In this document: positions 12,801 to 24,183 of the stretch, piece by piece
How positions within the stretch are numbered: the stretch's first letter is position 1
Layout of the letters: every line of letters starts with the position of its first letter
DNA from: Sphagnum compactum
Taxonomy: Eukaryota > Bryophyta > Sphagnopsida > Sphagnales
Reading direction: 5' to 3'
Length of the DNA stretch: 64,000 nucleotides
NCBI GenBank assembly: GCA_965153455.1
Contig: OZ234493.1
Coordinates: 33,160,213 to 33,224,212 of the forward strand
Notes under the pieces: generated by a model
Told to the model about the DNA's origin: nothing
What the model saw: only the letters and a program-made list of their open reading frames with translations
Databases searched by the model: none
Position numbers and translations under genes: made by a program

Positions 12801-13690
12801 TTGAAGACTTGTCACCAGAACTGCTGGCTGACAAGTGTTCCACCATTGAGAGCCTCAGTGACTATCTTCATTTTCGAGGACGGGAGGCATACTTACAAAA
12901 GAAGGTAAAAAGCTTGAGCTCTTGCTCTTTCTCTTCCCCCCCTGCAAGCAATGGTTTCTTCCCTAAAACAAGGGCTGCACAGCAATTGTGTCAGCAGGTA
13001 AATTCTGTTCATCATACATTTTCTGAAGCATCATGATGGCTGTTGGAACCAGGCGGAGGTAGAAAAGATGGCGCCAGGGTTGATGCAGGAAGCAGAGCGC
13101 TACTTTGTGCTAACCCAGACAGACAATCTATGGAAGGAGCATTTGCAAGCTCTCAAGTTTGTGCAGCAAGCTGTTGGGCTGCGGGGCTATGCACAAAGGG
13201 ATCCCTTGATTGAGTATAAGCTGGAGGGTTACAATCTCTTCCTGGACATGATGGCCCAAATCCGCCGCAATGTCATCTACTCTGTCTACCAGGTCAGTCT
13301 TGCTCTCTCAGCAATTGTCTGTCTCTTGTTGGTACATTAGCTAGCTCTCTGGACTGTCGACTGGACTTAATCATGTTTCCTTCCCTCACAAGTTTCTGTA
13401 GAGTTTCTCTCTGCAGTCTCACATCACTGATGAACAGAGATTTCTCTATCTCCCTCTCACACAAAGCATATGGATGTTTGCAACAGTTTAAACCTGTGCT
13501 TGCAAAGCCTCCAGAACCTAATGGAGCTCCGATGGATGTTGATGATGACTCAACAAAGGGACTGGCAAAGATGGGTGGACGTGGCAAAAAAGACGAAACT
13601 CAGTCAAATGGCACTGTGGTAGCAACTGCAAATGGAGGAGGTGATTCAAAGGGGAACACAGCCACAGCCAGGAGCGGAGGTCGACGATGA
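6819..13690 (+). CDS. SECA1: Plastid preprotein translocase ATPase SecA1
   Basis: ATPase motor that drives proteins through the thylakoid SCY1/SecE channel. Twenty exons keep frame and give 1085 aa: 6819-7352, 7734-7806, 8083-8289, 8479-8582, 8739-8918, 9061-9279, 9460-9573, 9788-9901, 10206-10373, 10531-10706, 10839-10911, 11050-11196, 11384-11479, 11573-11641, 11784-11885, 12030-12281, 12454-12521, 12787-12904, 13053-13292, 13487-13690. The start is the ATG of MAAHSLAAL. Visible motifs are Walker A MRTGEGKT (~215-222), [11 protein letters not shown], Walker [15 protein letters not shown] (~320), [39 protein letters not shown] and the helical scaffold [27 protein letters not shown]. The ~110-residue N-terminus is Ser/Ala/Gly-rich like a transit peptide and holds a run of ten Gly. 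The tail after the conserved VIYSVYQFKPV is low-complexity and lacks the bacterial zinc-binding Cys motif. Resemblance is to SECA1 rather than SECA2. Confidence 0.97.
7050..7103 (+). repeat. GGT/GGC codon repeat in the SECA1 transit peptide
   Basis: An imperfect trinucleotide run encodes GGGAS followed by ten glycines within the predicted transit peptide. The GGT part passes into GGC units. It is a likely site of length variation that leaves the mature enzyme unaffected. Confidence 0.75.
12740..12786 (+). repeat. GAT microsatellite abutting a SECA1 splice acceptor
   Basis: The end of the intron between the 17th and 18th SECA1 exons is an imperfect (GAT)n run ending directly in GCAG. It stands where a pyrimidine tract is expected. 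The acceptor at 12786 is still required, because only it restores the [15 protein letters not shown] segment typical of plastid SecA1. Confidence 0.8.
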
Positions 13691-15076
13691 AAAAAATTCA
13701 GGGCCTGCAAAATGGGGCTTTATAGTTTTGTATATTTTGCTGAAATTACTCATTCTTGGGCTTCTGCCTGAATAATGCAAGCAAAGGCGGGCTGCATACA
13801 TTCTCTGCATCTACGCCTGTATCTTTAACACTCAACTCATGGCCCCCCAGTTTCTTGCCAGGATCAGATAACCATCAATGCAGGATTGCATCGGGTTTTT
13901 CTTTGCTCTTTAGAATATTTAGCTTCTTTGAGTTTTCTGTTGAGAAAACAGTGTACTGATCGTTTTTGCTCACAGGGTTTGCTTGCCTTTTCATTGTCAT
14001 GCCCATGTCCTCTGCAGAGGGTGGTATATCCTCCACCAGAGGTGTATGCAGAGGTTGCTGCCCACCATATTTATACAGTAGACAAAGGCTTTTCGAGTTT
14101 GGATTTCAGTGGTTGAAGAAGTGGGTCTGGTTCTTTCTTCCACTGAGAGATAGACTGTTTGTTTGACATTGAAAGAGCTTTCTGTACAAAGAGTTGGACT
14201 GTGGTTTTGTCTAGGATTTTGCAGCTGTGACATTCATTCTCCTTCTGATTCGAAGGCGGACATACTGCAAGATATTCTGGAGCAGATGGGTGTGTCCCAA
14301 AAACATGCATCTGAGGTTTAGGGTTTAGGAAGCTTTTGCCCCTGGAACGACTTTTACTTCAGCATGCTGCGGTCATGTGCTGGTTGCTCTGATTTGATTG
14401 AGCTTGTTTTGTCATATTTCCTTCCTTCTGTCATCTTCTTCTCTGGCTGCAGATCACTCCTCTTTGGCTCCCTAACTGAAGAATCTCACCTTCCTTCTTC
14501 TTTTCCTTCAAGGATCATTGCCACAAGCTGTTAACGATGTCATTCTTGCGGTGTACATGGGATGATCAAACTTGCAAACAAATGCATTCTGAGACTCTCT
14601 GCATGTAACCATGATCGCTGCAAGTACGATATCCTTGAGAGCTTCTAGTAAGCACTCCACAAGAGCGAGAGAGAGATCCTTGAAAGGTTCTCCTGGCATG
14701 CGAGTGCGAGCATTCCTGTGTAAACAACCATGAGCACTGCAAGAACGAGAGATCCTTGAAAGCTTCTTCTGGCAAGCATCCACAAGAACAAGAGATCCTT
14801 GAAAAGTTCTTCTGGCATGCATCCACAAGAGCGAGAGATCCTTCAAAACTTCTGGCAAGCATCCACAAGAGCGAGAGATCTTTCAAACTTCTGATAAGCA
14901 AGCACAAGAACGAGAGATACTTGAGTTGCTGTGGCAAGCAAGCACTCCAGACAGATTGCACATCTTCCAGACTCGGAAAGTCTTGAAAACGTGGGACCCG
15001 TGAAGACCGCAGAGCGATTGCAAAAGTTTGCCGATCGACGAAGATCTGCGCGCAATCGCGTGATGCCACAGGGGGG
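13691..15076. other. SECA1 3' flank and upstream region of the carrier gene
   Basis: No protein-coding gene is seen. The first ~650 bp is probably SECA1 3' UTR and flank. A telomere-like GGTTTAGGGTTTAGG lies at 14315-14329. From 14661 a degenerate ~40-bp repeat array leads into the carrier gene. Reverse-strand frames here (14508-15212) are repeat-derived and look spurious. Confidence 0.55.
14661..14950 (+). repeat. Degenerate ~40-46-bp tandem repeat upstream of the carrier gene
   Basis: About six imperfect copies share the core GAGCGAGAGATCCTT followed by CAAA/GAAA, CTTCTGGCAAGC and ATCCACAA. Clear copies begin near 14661, 14738, 14786, 14829, 14869 and 14908. The array ends about 130 bp before the first ATG of the carrier, so it lies in the promoter or 5' UTR. 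Confidence 0.75.
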
Positions 15077-16162
15077 ATGCAGCAGCCGCCGGTGGACGAT
15101 CCGTTAGAAGCAGCAGGGGATGGACAGGAAGATCGGGACGAAGAGGGAGATCGAGACGACGGCACCGGCGCCGACGACGAGGCGGAAGAAAAGCGATCTG
15201 CCTTCGAAGCACACCCTAGGGACTCGAATCCCGCAATTGTGCGATGCGCAATCTGTTTGCACCTACGCAGCCATCATGATGGATTGCAACCACAAGAACG
15301 AGATTTTAAAAGGAGAATTGTAGCGAGAGAAGGAGTCGTAGTCGGCGGCGTGCCTGTGCAGCAATCACGCAGGTACATGGCGGAGGTTGTCGCGGAGGAT
15401 GCGAAGAAGCTGGCACAAGGGAGGCAGCTGCAGCGTAATACAAGCGCAGTAGTGGCGGGAAAAAAGTCTTTGGCGTCTTTTGCTGCTGGAGGTGGAGCGG
15501 CGATGGTGAGTACCACGCTGTTGCAGCCGTTGGACGTGATCAAGACGCACATGCAAGCGGCGGAGTCGGTGCAGAGCAGGAAATTCGGTGCGGTGCTCAA
15601 GAACATTCTGGCGGAAGATGGAGTGCGTGGTCTTTGGCGCGGCACGGGACCCGCATGTGTGCGTGTGGGATTCGGAGCCGGGCTCTACTTTGCTGTTCTC
15701 GGTCCTATGCTGGATATGCTCAAGAAGACTTTTGGTGGAAGCTCGAGCAGCGTTGTCGCCGGAGGAGGAGAAGGAGCAGCAGGAGGAGCGTTGCGCGATA
15801 AGCTTCCTGCGTTTGTCACCTTGAGCGCGGGCGCTTTGACGAGAGCGCTTGCATCTTCTGTGGTTTGCCCGATCACTGTCATCAAGACGCGCATGGAGGT
15901 GTGGATTCTCTGTCTCTGTCTCTCCTCTCCTTTCTGCTCTTGTTTGCTTTGGAGAATCTTTGCTGGAGTCTGTTTGTTTGTTTCTTTGCTCCTTTGCTCC
16001 CTCCCTCACTTGGGAGTGGATCTGGTACCTCAGGAGTAGGTTGTGACAAAGCGGGGTGCAGTATGCCGCAGCTTCAGGCCTGCATTATCCCAGCACTTTT
16101 CATGCCATTGCCATCATCACCAGGAAGGAAGGTCTCCGTGGTGAGCTGCTTTGCTTCGCGTG

Positions 16163-16229
<67 letters not shown>

Positions 16230-18060
16230 CGCTTTTCTTTCTTTTGTTGCCAAAATTTGTTGTCAGCCATTTGGCACATGAGCTCTTCTTCCCTTGTGCA
16301 ATTGGGAAGGTTCAATCACAACAACAACAAAAACAAAAACAACAACATTTGCTGGTTTCATGCTTTATGCATTTTGCAGGTCTCTACAGTGGGTTGATGC
16401 CAACATTAGCACGGGACGCTCCATATTCTGGTCTCTATCTGTTCATGTACAACCGTTTGCAGCATTCTCTTGGTGGTAAGTGCATTCTATACCTGTGAAA
16501 CTGCAGAGACGTATGTATGTGTGGATTTCTGTACAACCATTTGCAGGTGTCTTCTCTCAGTGTTTTATGCATTGGTATACCTGCAAAACCCCCACAGAGA
16601 TGTACCTATGCATGGATTTTCTGAACCAACATCTGTGTGCAAGATGAACAAAGAACAGTAATTTGCTGCCCTATTCTCTTTTGAGGTGCATCAGTGTTGT
16701 TATCTGCTAACTTGCAGTTGTAATTTTTGCCCTTGTTTGTCTTCCAGAGAGCATGCCTGCAGGGAGCCCACAAGCCTCCATCAGTTTTTTGGCAGGTAAG
16801 TACAAAGTTTTTTTGCAGGAACAACAGGTGCTCTGCTCCTGCAGAGAAATGTTGTCAGGTTCTGCCTGCAAAATTAGGTAGCTGTGGGCTTGGAAGCTTG
16901 CAGAAAGTAGACAGTTTCAAAAATGATTTTGAGTTCTTCAAGCTCCAACTTGCCATACTATGCATATAGAAGAATTATGAAGGGGTGTGCCAATGTGCAG
17001 GTGCAATGGCTGGAGGAGGAGCTACACTTCTCACTCATCCTCCAGATGTGGTAAGCTGTTGTATTGCTGTAGCTCCTTTTCTCTCATTTCCATTTGGTTG
17101 TCTCTTTTGTAATACGCTACTACGAACTGTGTTTCAAGACAGTCAAGAATCAGCTGTTGTGGAGTTTGTAAATTCAGTTGCTATCTTGAGTGTGTCTCAA
17201 TTGATGAGTTCCGATCCTGCAGATTCGAACAAGGTTGCAGCTGGAGCAAGGACAACATTCTAGCATTTGGTCAACAGTCCAACACATTGTCAAGGTTTGT
17301 GTGGCCTGAGTTCACAGTTCTGCATGTTTTGGTGGTCAGTCTAGAAGTCTTGAAAGGATGCAATTTACAGTTCTGCTCAAGAATTAGAATCATGTGAACT
17401 AGAAGGTTTTGTCAGAAATCACCACATGTGAGATGTTTCAAAACACTCTTGACTTGTGTTTGGGATTGACTTCAGACTTTCCACACATGGGCTTGTTACC
17501 ATAAGTCCTATTTTCATGATTGTTGGGTGGGTTTAAAGATGTTTAGCTAGTTTACTATGAAGTGATTTTAAAGTCCCATTTCTCATCATAAGATAACAAT
17601 CAGTGATCAACTCTTTTATTTGGTGGTCCTTGAAGCCATGAACATCACTGGAGTCTTTGGAATCTTGAGCTACAAGTTTGCATGCTGGCTCTCCAATGCT
17701 TGAATGGTACCCTGTGCATTGTCATGTGTGACTCTTTAGGTCCACGGCATGAAGGGGCTCTTTGTCGGTGTAATGCCAAGAGTTGGAAGACGAGCTTTGC
17801 AGCAAGCTTTTGCATGGTGAACACTCACCTCAGTGAGCTTTTCCTTTGGCTCACGTTTCCTTTTACATGACAAATTGGATGGGAGCTTTTCACAGTAGTA
17901 ACCTTTTCATAAGAGGTTACCCCTCTCAGTTGTATCTTCTGCTTCTTATACTTTCTTCCTGCTAGAGCCATGTGTTTTCCATGTCTCACGTTGAGGTTTC
18001 TGTGGATTTTGATACAGGACTATCTATGAGGAGATTGCACGCTTGGTTCAAAGGTTGTGA
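15077..18060 (+). CDS. Mitochondrial glycine carrier, SLC25A38/Hem25 family
   Basis: Inner-membrane carrier. SLC25A38 and yeast Hem25 import glycine for haem synthesis. Eight exons keep frame: 15077-15898, 16062-16140, 16380-16475, 16748-16795, 17001-17050, 17223-17294, 17740-17816, 18018-18060. Three carrier signatures are visible: QPLDVIK, CPITVIKTRME and HPPDVIRTR, the last split by an intron after PPDV. Segments typical of SLC25A38 are GLYSGLMPTLARDAPYSGLY and GVMPRVGRRALQQAFAWTIYEE at the C-terminus. The longest reading is 428 aa. Starting at the internal Met at 15377 (MAEVVAEDAKK) gives 328 aa, close to the family's usual ~300. The extra 100 residues are acidic, low-complexity and unlike a presequence, so 15377 may be the true start. 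No in-frame stop was found in the ~75 nt checked upstream of 15077. Family assignment is firm; substrate follows from homology. Confidence 0.92.
16165..16226 (+). repeat. (CT)n microsatellite in a carrier-gene intron
   Basis: About 30 uninterrupted CT units lie in the second intron of the SLC25A38-type gene, followed by an imperfect CAA/CAAAAA-rich stretch (16317-16345) before the acceptor at 16379. It is a likely polymorphic locus. Confidence 0.9.
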
Positions 18061-18806
18061 ACCATAGTAGGATACTACTACTAGCACGTCAGAGACCAAA
18101 GGTCAATACAGAATCAGTCACCAATGTAACTCCCCTGGAACATTTAGATCTGAGTACATGAGTATGTTTAAATTTTTTTCCCGATCAACAACTGGCAAGC
18201 TTCAAAAAAAGATGTATAGCTGACATATAATTTCACATTTCTTGTGGTTTCCATCAAGGAAGCTTGACTGTGCTTGTAGCAGCAACCTGTGCATGCCCAT
18301 GTGTTGGGCAGAATCTGATATGCTCAAATGGAAACCTTTATTATGCCTCCATATTGTATTGGCCACAAGGGGTCCAACCCACAGAAGTTGGTGGCAGAAC
18401 AACTGTTTTTTTATGTCATGCAGGTTCCATTGAAAGAGTTCAAAGCTTCTATTGGGTTTGTAATGTGAAGAATTGGGCACATTTGGGCTGACAACTGAGG
18501 TTCGCAATCTGTCAAGTTGAATTTGACCAAGCAGGCAACAAAAACTTTGATTCCAAGGAAATGATTGGCATTTCAATTTTGTATGTGAAACTCCAGGTAA
18601 AACATGTAAGACTGCCTGCTGCTCCCCACCCAGGTTTTGTACATTATCAGCGTGACAAAAGTACAAATGAAAGGTGTATCTGGGATCTACAGACCATTAT
18701 TGTTCTGTGATTGCAAAGTATACTATTAGAGATGCAGACAGAGAAATCCACAACAGGTGTGAAGAAAAGTCAGGCTTGACAAAGGCCAGCTGGTTTCATT
18801 ACTGGT

Positions 18807-18876
18807 ATGCAGGCTCAGTTTGAAAGTGTTACTGCCATGCCTTGTAGCAAGAAAACTATTTAAACTGAGCCTGCAT
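18807..18876. repeat. 15-bp perfect inverted repeat, 40-nt loop
   Basis: ATGCAGGCTCAGTTT (18807-18821) is exactly complementary to AAACTGAGCCTGCAT (18862-18876). Allowing G-U pairs the stem can extend by a few base pairs on the loop side. The stem is shorter than a typical plant miRNA precursor. No gene is assigned. Confidence 0.7.
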
Positions 18877-20003
18877 GGGAGAATCAGTTCTAGTCAGAGG
18901 CAGGATCCAAGGATGTGGTCTCTTGTTGTAGAAATGTCTAAAAAGCATATGAGGCAGGTGTCTCTCCATCTCACTGAATTCTACCTTTTGTCTGCCTCTG
19001 GTTGCCATTCTTGGTTGCTGTGTTTTAAGCTCTGCAGGCTAGTTTTGTGGCCGGAAGTCTATGGTTTCTCCATTCTCGGTGTGAAAAGTTGTACACAACT
19101 ACGCTTGTTTTGGAAATTGGAGCTAGTTCTTGAAAATAGAATTTGAGTTTGGAGAGGACACTGCTGTATGGATGTGAAAATAGGAGGCAGGATCGTATAT
19201 CAGTTGATGAGCAGTTGAAGAAGCTGCTAGACTGACTACAAATAAGTGTAATTCTTCTCATGTTGCAATGCTGGAGAAGGATATTCACGGTGGAGGGTTG
19301 ATTCTGCTCATTCAGCCATTGAGGAGATGCTGTGTGGTGTCACTACAGAGATTTAGAGATGTCACTATGGAGGGATAATCAAAAGAAACTAGCAGAGAGC
19401 CCAGAGATGGAGTTCTGAGCTGCAACAAGTCAAAAGGATTTGGGGGTGAAGGTTTCAGCATTCTCAACATACAAGCACTGTTGGTGGGAGACTCTGGTAG
19501 CTGTTGTGGGTACTATGACAGCGGTTTGGTACAGGATTTTGGCATTCGTCTATCCACAAAAACTGAAAGGACGGTGAGTATTTGCTGTGTCTTTCTCCAT
19601 TGTTTCCTGTTTCTCTTCCCCCATTCCGTGGACCTCATAAGTACAAACAAAACAAATGAACTACCTTGCTTCATACATAGATTAGCCTATGTCAGGTCTA
19701 CAACAATTTTGTAAATAGATAACAAAAGGGCTTCATGGAAATAAGAGTTTTCAAGACTAAAACATATTTTGTGAAGATGAAGGTTTTGGATTGAGATTTT
19801 GGATTTTGACACTTTTAAAGTAACAACTTGAAAATTTGGTATAAGACTTAAAACTATTTTTTTAGCACAAATGTTTTGTTTGATAATCCATGTGTGAATG
19901 AAAAATGGATAATTTATGAAGAGATTTGAACTTGAACAAGTTTAAAGTTTAGTTCCTTCAAGTATGCGTTAAGTGAGTGTTGAAGTAAACCCCAAGGGTG
20001 GGG

Positions 20004-20022
20004 GGTTTAGGGTTTAGGGTTA
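20004..20022 (+). repeat. Interstitial telomere-type repeat
   Basis: GGTTTAGGGTTTAGGGTTAT contains about 2.5 units of the plant telomere repeat TTTAGGG, inside AT-rich spacer. Confidence 0.75.
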
Positions 20023-20407
20023 TTCCATTCATGAAATAAATGGGCTAGGCAATGTGAAGTTAGAACCTAGCCCCTTATTTCAAAGAATGCCTCCGTCTTC
20101 TTGTGGGCATAAACCCAACCCCAAAAAAACATAACAAGTGCACAAAAAATGCTTTGAAATTGCTAATATTACAACCCTTACCAAAACCTTGATTTCTAGT
20201 TTTGCTAATTGAAAAAAAACTATATCCACATTCTAACCATTTGCACCATTGACTTCCAAATTTCAACATGCAAGAATGAAAAAACAAACATATTCATACC
20301 TATGGTTTTTATTCACAAAATGAACCATGATATATTGGTAACAAACACCAAAATAATCTACCAATGTGGGTAGAATATCACTTAAAGCATTTGTAAACGT
20401 AATATTC

Positions 20408-20524
20408 GGCCAATATGAATATATATGCTAAAGGCCTTGTTTACACTATGGTGTGGAATGGTGACCGGCCAATATGAATATATGCTAAAGGCCATGTTTA
20501 CACTATGGTGTGGAAATCGTGACC
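20408..20524 (+). repeat. Tandem duplication of ~58 bp
   Basis: Two adjacent copies (20408-20466 and 20467-20524) share GGCCAATATGAATATAT...GCTAAAGGCC...TTTACACTATGGTGTGGAA...GTGACC. They differ by a 2-bp indel and a few substitutions. Confidence 0.9.
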
Positions 20525-21113
20525 ACGAAAACGTTGAGAGCCCTCAAAACCCATCCAAAGGCTGTCCCATGGAAATTCAATAATCACTTGTGTGTGAGTG
20601 TAATAGGTGCTAGTTCTAAACTAGCTCCAAAATTAATAATAGCCTCCTTATTTGGCATTTTTTTTAATTAAAAAAAAAATCCTTTGTGTAAGTTGAAATT
20701 CAAAAGTTTTGGCAATTTTTGCAAAATTTGAGAAAAATCATCAATAGAGAAATGGGGGAAAAATAGCTGCGAAGTTCCAAAAGGGGACAAAGTGAAAAAG
20801 AAAAAAGAAAAAAAGGTTTTTGAACAAATAAAAGAAAAAGGGTCAAAGCTATTAACTAGTTTAGCTTCCTCACAAAATTAGTAGTCCTTTCCTTGTGAGG
20901 CCATTTTGATTATTAAAATGTGTTGTAATGGGTATTGGGTAAAGGATGAAAAAAAAAAGGACACTAATACCCATTAAAAACACATTATCATAATATTTTG
21001 ACCAATTACCCCCCCCCCCCCCCCAAGAAATGGCTTTGGAGGGAAAATTAGTTCAGTAACCAAGTTATTTGTGTATTTCCACACAATCTTCGCAGTCGCA
21101 ACTTTGCTGCTCG

Positions 21114-21114
21114 C

Positions 21115-21161
<47 letters not shown>
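21114..21161 (+). repeat. CT tract just upstream of the aminopeptidase start
   Basis: A nearly pure (CT)n run ends 36 bp before the ATG at 21198, so it is probably in the core promoter or 5' UTR. CT/GA tracts are common at plant transcription starts (Y patches, GAGA elements). Function is inferred. Confidence 0.75.
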
Positions 21162-21164
<3 letters not shown>

Positions 21165-21197
21165 TAGTCTGAGCTTAGAATTTTTTTTCTTCCAGAG

Positions 21198-24183
21198 ATG
21201 GCATGTCGAGCAGCACTAGTAGCATGGAAGTCGAGTTCCAGAGTGCGGCATCGGTGGCCTTCTTCCGCTGCACCCGTGTGTCGAGTTTACGCTCTCGCCG
21301 CCTATGTTTCTCCTGCAGTGGGTAAGGCTTTCTCTTCTCTTCTTCTTTTTTTTTTCTTTTTCCTTTTGCCAATTATTTGGGGTTGTTTCTGTCACGTCCA
21401 TGTGTGGACGGGAAGAAAACTACGTAAATAGTATAAGATTTTGGACAGGCTCTTCATCTGTAGAAGCTGAGCACTCATGGCTCACTCTTCCTAGGCTTTA
21501 GCATATAGGGTTAGGTTTCAGGGTAGGATTGCTTATCGGTAATGTGGATCTTGACCTTGTGCACATTGTTGTTATGGCAGGTGAGAGATGGTCTCAACCT
21601 CAGTTCGTGCCAAATAAGAGGTGGTGGGGATCTGCAGAGATTTGTACTAGCACAAGGTGCCTTGAATTGTGTTCAATTGCTCATTTTCCTGTCTTTTTTT
21701 TTTCTTTTTTTTTCTTTTTTAATAATTTTATTTATGGCCTCAGAGAATTGGTAGGATGCTGCATGTAGAGCTCGAGATTTAATAGTTGACAAAGTGCAGA
21801 GTGGAGCAGCAGGATCATCGGGAGAGTATAGCTCCCTTGAAACGGCATTCACTGCTAGAGCCTGGTCAGGTGTCACCACGACTTGAGGTTCCACTTCACA
21901 TTCCTCGGCCGCCCTATGTTGGTTCTATTAAGCCACCTCCGTATGCTGAGCAGGTCCAAATCCAAGATCTGGCAGGCATTGCTGGCATGCGTGCTGCTGG
22001 AGAGCTTGCTGCTCGTGTGCTGAAGTTTGCAGGCACCCTTGTCAAGGTTGATACCTTTCCATCACTGTCTGTTTATCATAATGCAATACTGTTACTGAAA
22101 AGCATCAACAGAGTTTCAAACCCTAAACCCTGAGCTCTCAGCTGTGTGATTTCAAAAGACTGCTGTGTCTTGAGGTGAAGAGAGCATGAAGGATTGCATG
22201 ACAAAGTGGTTCTTTATGACAGCCAGGAGTGACAACTGATGAAATAGACAAGGCAGTGCACCAAACAATTATTGATGCTGGAGCATATCCGTCACCTCTT
22301 GGCTATGGCAGCTTTCCCAAAAGTGTGGCCACTTCTGTGAATGAGTGCATCTGCCATGGCATTCCTGACTCTCGTCCCCTTCAGGTACTCTCTTTGTTCA
22401 TGCAATGTGCACTCTGTAGTTCTCAACTTCCTAACTACACCTAGCTAGGAGTCTTTCCATCTTTTTAGCCCTCCATTTTAGTTGCAGTGCATGATCAATC
22501 ATTTTGCAATGGTGACACAAGAGTTGATGCTATTGACAAAATTTTATTTGGGGCACACTTTTGCAGGATGGAGACATAATCAATGTTGATGTTACTGTTT
22601 ACTTAAATGTGAGATTTTGATACCTGCATGCATCACTGGTTTTTTGCATCTTTTGGATCTGAATTTGGTTCATCTTGAAAGTTGGAATCACTCAGTTTTG
22701 AGATTATTGTGCTTAAGCTGTGGCTAGTTTCAGCCTCTTTACAATCTGAACAGCTGGAGGTATTTATTTTGTGCTGTAAACTGCAGGGATATCATGGTGA
22801 CACATCTGAGACATTCATCTGTGGCACGGTTGACTCTGATGTAAAGCAGTTTGTTGAGGTTGGTTCTTAATCACAGATGCTGTTCTGATGATCCTGTTTT
22901 CAATTGAGCCTTGGATGATCAACCTTCACAAACTGTACTGTTATCAAATAAGCATGAATAGAGAAAGGTTGTTCTGCTATTTTCAGTAATAATTTCCAGA
23001 GACTTCCAGATTCTTGGAAGCTTCACGAATAATATTGTTACTTGCAATGTTGGTTGCATTTTTTCATTTGGACAAGATTTTTTTTTTCTGCCTCAAGTGC
23101 ATTTCTCTTGGTAAGGATCGTGGCTAGTGTCCATAATGCTGCTCAGTTTTTCCTGTGTTTTTTGATTTGGGGTCTCCTCTATTTCCAGTTTGCTGATGTA
23201 TTGGTGGATCTGAAATCTCTTAACCTTGTTGTGGGATCACCTCTCTGTTGTATTGAGGTTGAATCATTAATATGAAGAAGTTCTCATGAAGAAGTTTTCT
23301 TGGTAATGGAGATCAGGTCACACGGGATTGCTTGAACACAGCCATTGCCATTTGTGGCCCTGGTGTTTACTTCCGCAAGATTGGCAACATCATCAAGTAA
23401 GCCCACATCTATATAGTTACGAGTCCAGTTGTGAAATCTTGTTTCTCATTGGCACACTGGCTCTTTCTTGCTTTGTGCCTGTAGTCTGATGAACATGCCT
23501 CATGGTTGCAGTGACTACCAGATGCATACTAGGTTATGAGCATCTTATTGCTTTGGTCTCGGTTTACAGATCATTGTGACATAAATAGGGTTGGGTGGGT
23601 GCATAATCAGTGATATAGCCGACATACACAATTACAATGTGGTGGAGCAATTTGTAGGCCATGGTGTCGGATCTATATTCCATTCAGCTCCTTCCATATT
23701 ACATTACCGTGAGAGATCTCTTCTTCCCTCTCTGTGTCTTTGAATTATTTAAGCCCTTTGGAATCTTACTTACTGAAGGGTTATTATGCCCTGCCTGCAG
23801 ATGTTCTTGAGTTATGTTCTTTCTCCACTTGTTCTTTCTCAGTGTGTCCAAATGTTGATGTTGACTCACACAGGGAACTACAAACCTGGACGCATGGTTG
23901 TTGGGCAAACTTTTACAATTGGTATGTTCTCAAAGTGGATTGTTTCTACCTCGAAGCACCTTGTCATGTCTCAAGACACTGAGGGCAGATATTGACATTT
24001 TTGTGATTATGTGCAGAGCCAATGCTAACTATGGGAAGCATTCAGCCTGTAAGGTGGGATGATCAATGGACAGTTGTGACAAAAGATGGCAGCTTGTCTG
24101 CCCAATTTGAGCACACAGTGCTCATTACCAAGAATGGAGCAGAGGTTCTCACTCAGAGTATAAGCATTGAGGGAGAAGAGTGA
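21198..24183 (+). CDS. Organellar methionine aminopeptidase type 1
   Basis: Removes the initiator Met from proteins made in plastids or mitochondria (plant MAP1B/C/D group). Ten exons keep frame and give 371 aa: 21198-21321, 21581-21656, 21800-22046, 22223-22384, 22567-22608, 22787-22858, 23317-23396, 23611-23708, 23874-23921, 24017-24183. The first ~90 residues ([20 protein letters not shown]...) are basic and Ser/Ala-rich, like an organelle-targeting peptide, and precede the family's HIPRPPYV motif. All five metal ligands are present: D211 in INVDVTV, D222 in GYHGDTS, H285 in GHGVGS, E317 in TIEPM and E348 in AQFEHT. The catalytic core ([22 protein letters not shown]) is intact, so the enzyme should be active. 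Which plant paralogue it corresponds to cannot be settled here; similarity looks closest to MAP1D. Confidence 0.95.
22118..22131. repeat. Telomere-like motif in an aminopeptidase intron
   Basis: AAACCCTAAACCCT, two CCCTAAA units, lies in the intron between the third and fourth exons. Confidence 0.6.

Larger units (their letters stand above)
18061..21197. other. Spacer between carrier and methionine aminopeptidase genes
   Basis: No gene is recognised. 18061-19700 is moderately AT-rich with unrecognised short open frames (for example 18820-19146). 19700-21060 is strongly AT-rich. Notable items are an inverted repeat at 18807-18876, telomere-like TTTAGGG units at 20004-20022, a tandem duplication at 20408-20524, a C16 run at 21009-21024 and a CT tract at 21114-21161. 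Confidence 0.5.

Noticed and set aside
14508-15212. Overlapping minus-strand frames with repeated KDLSLLWM-like words
   Set aside because: They are translations of the GAGAGATCCTT tandem repeat and the reverse of the carrier gene's first exon.
15274-16009. Minus-strand open frames of 123 and 214 residues
   Set aside because: Antisense to the carrier exon, whose plus-strand frame has clear family motifs. GC-rich coding DNA often leaves the reverse frame open.
18807-18876. Called as a miRNA precursor
   Set aside because: The perfect stem is only 15 bp, too short for a usual plant miRNA duplex. Kept only as an inverted repeat.
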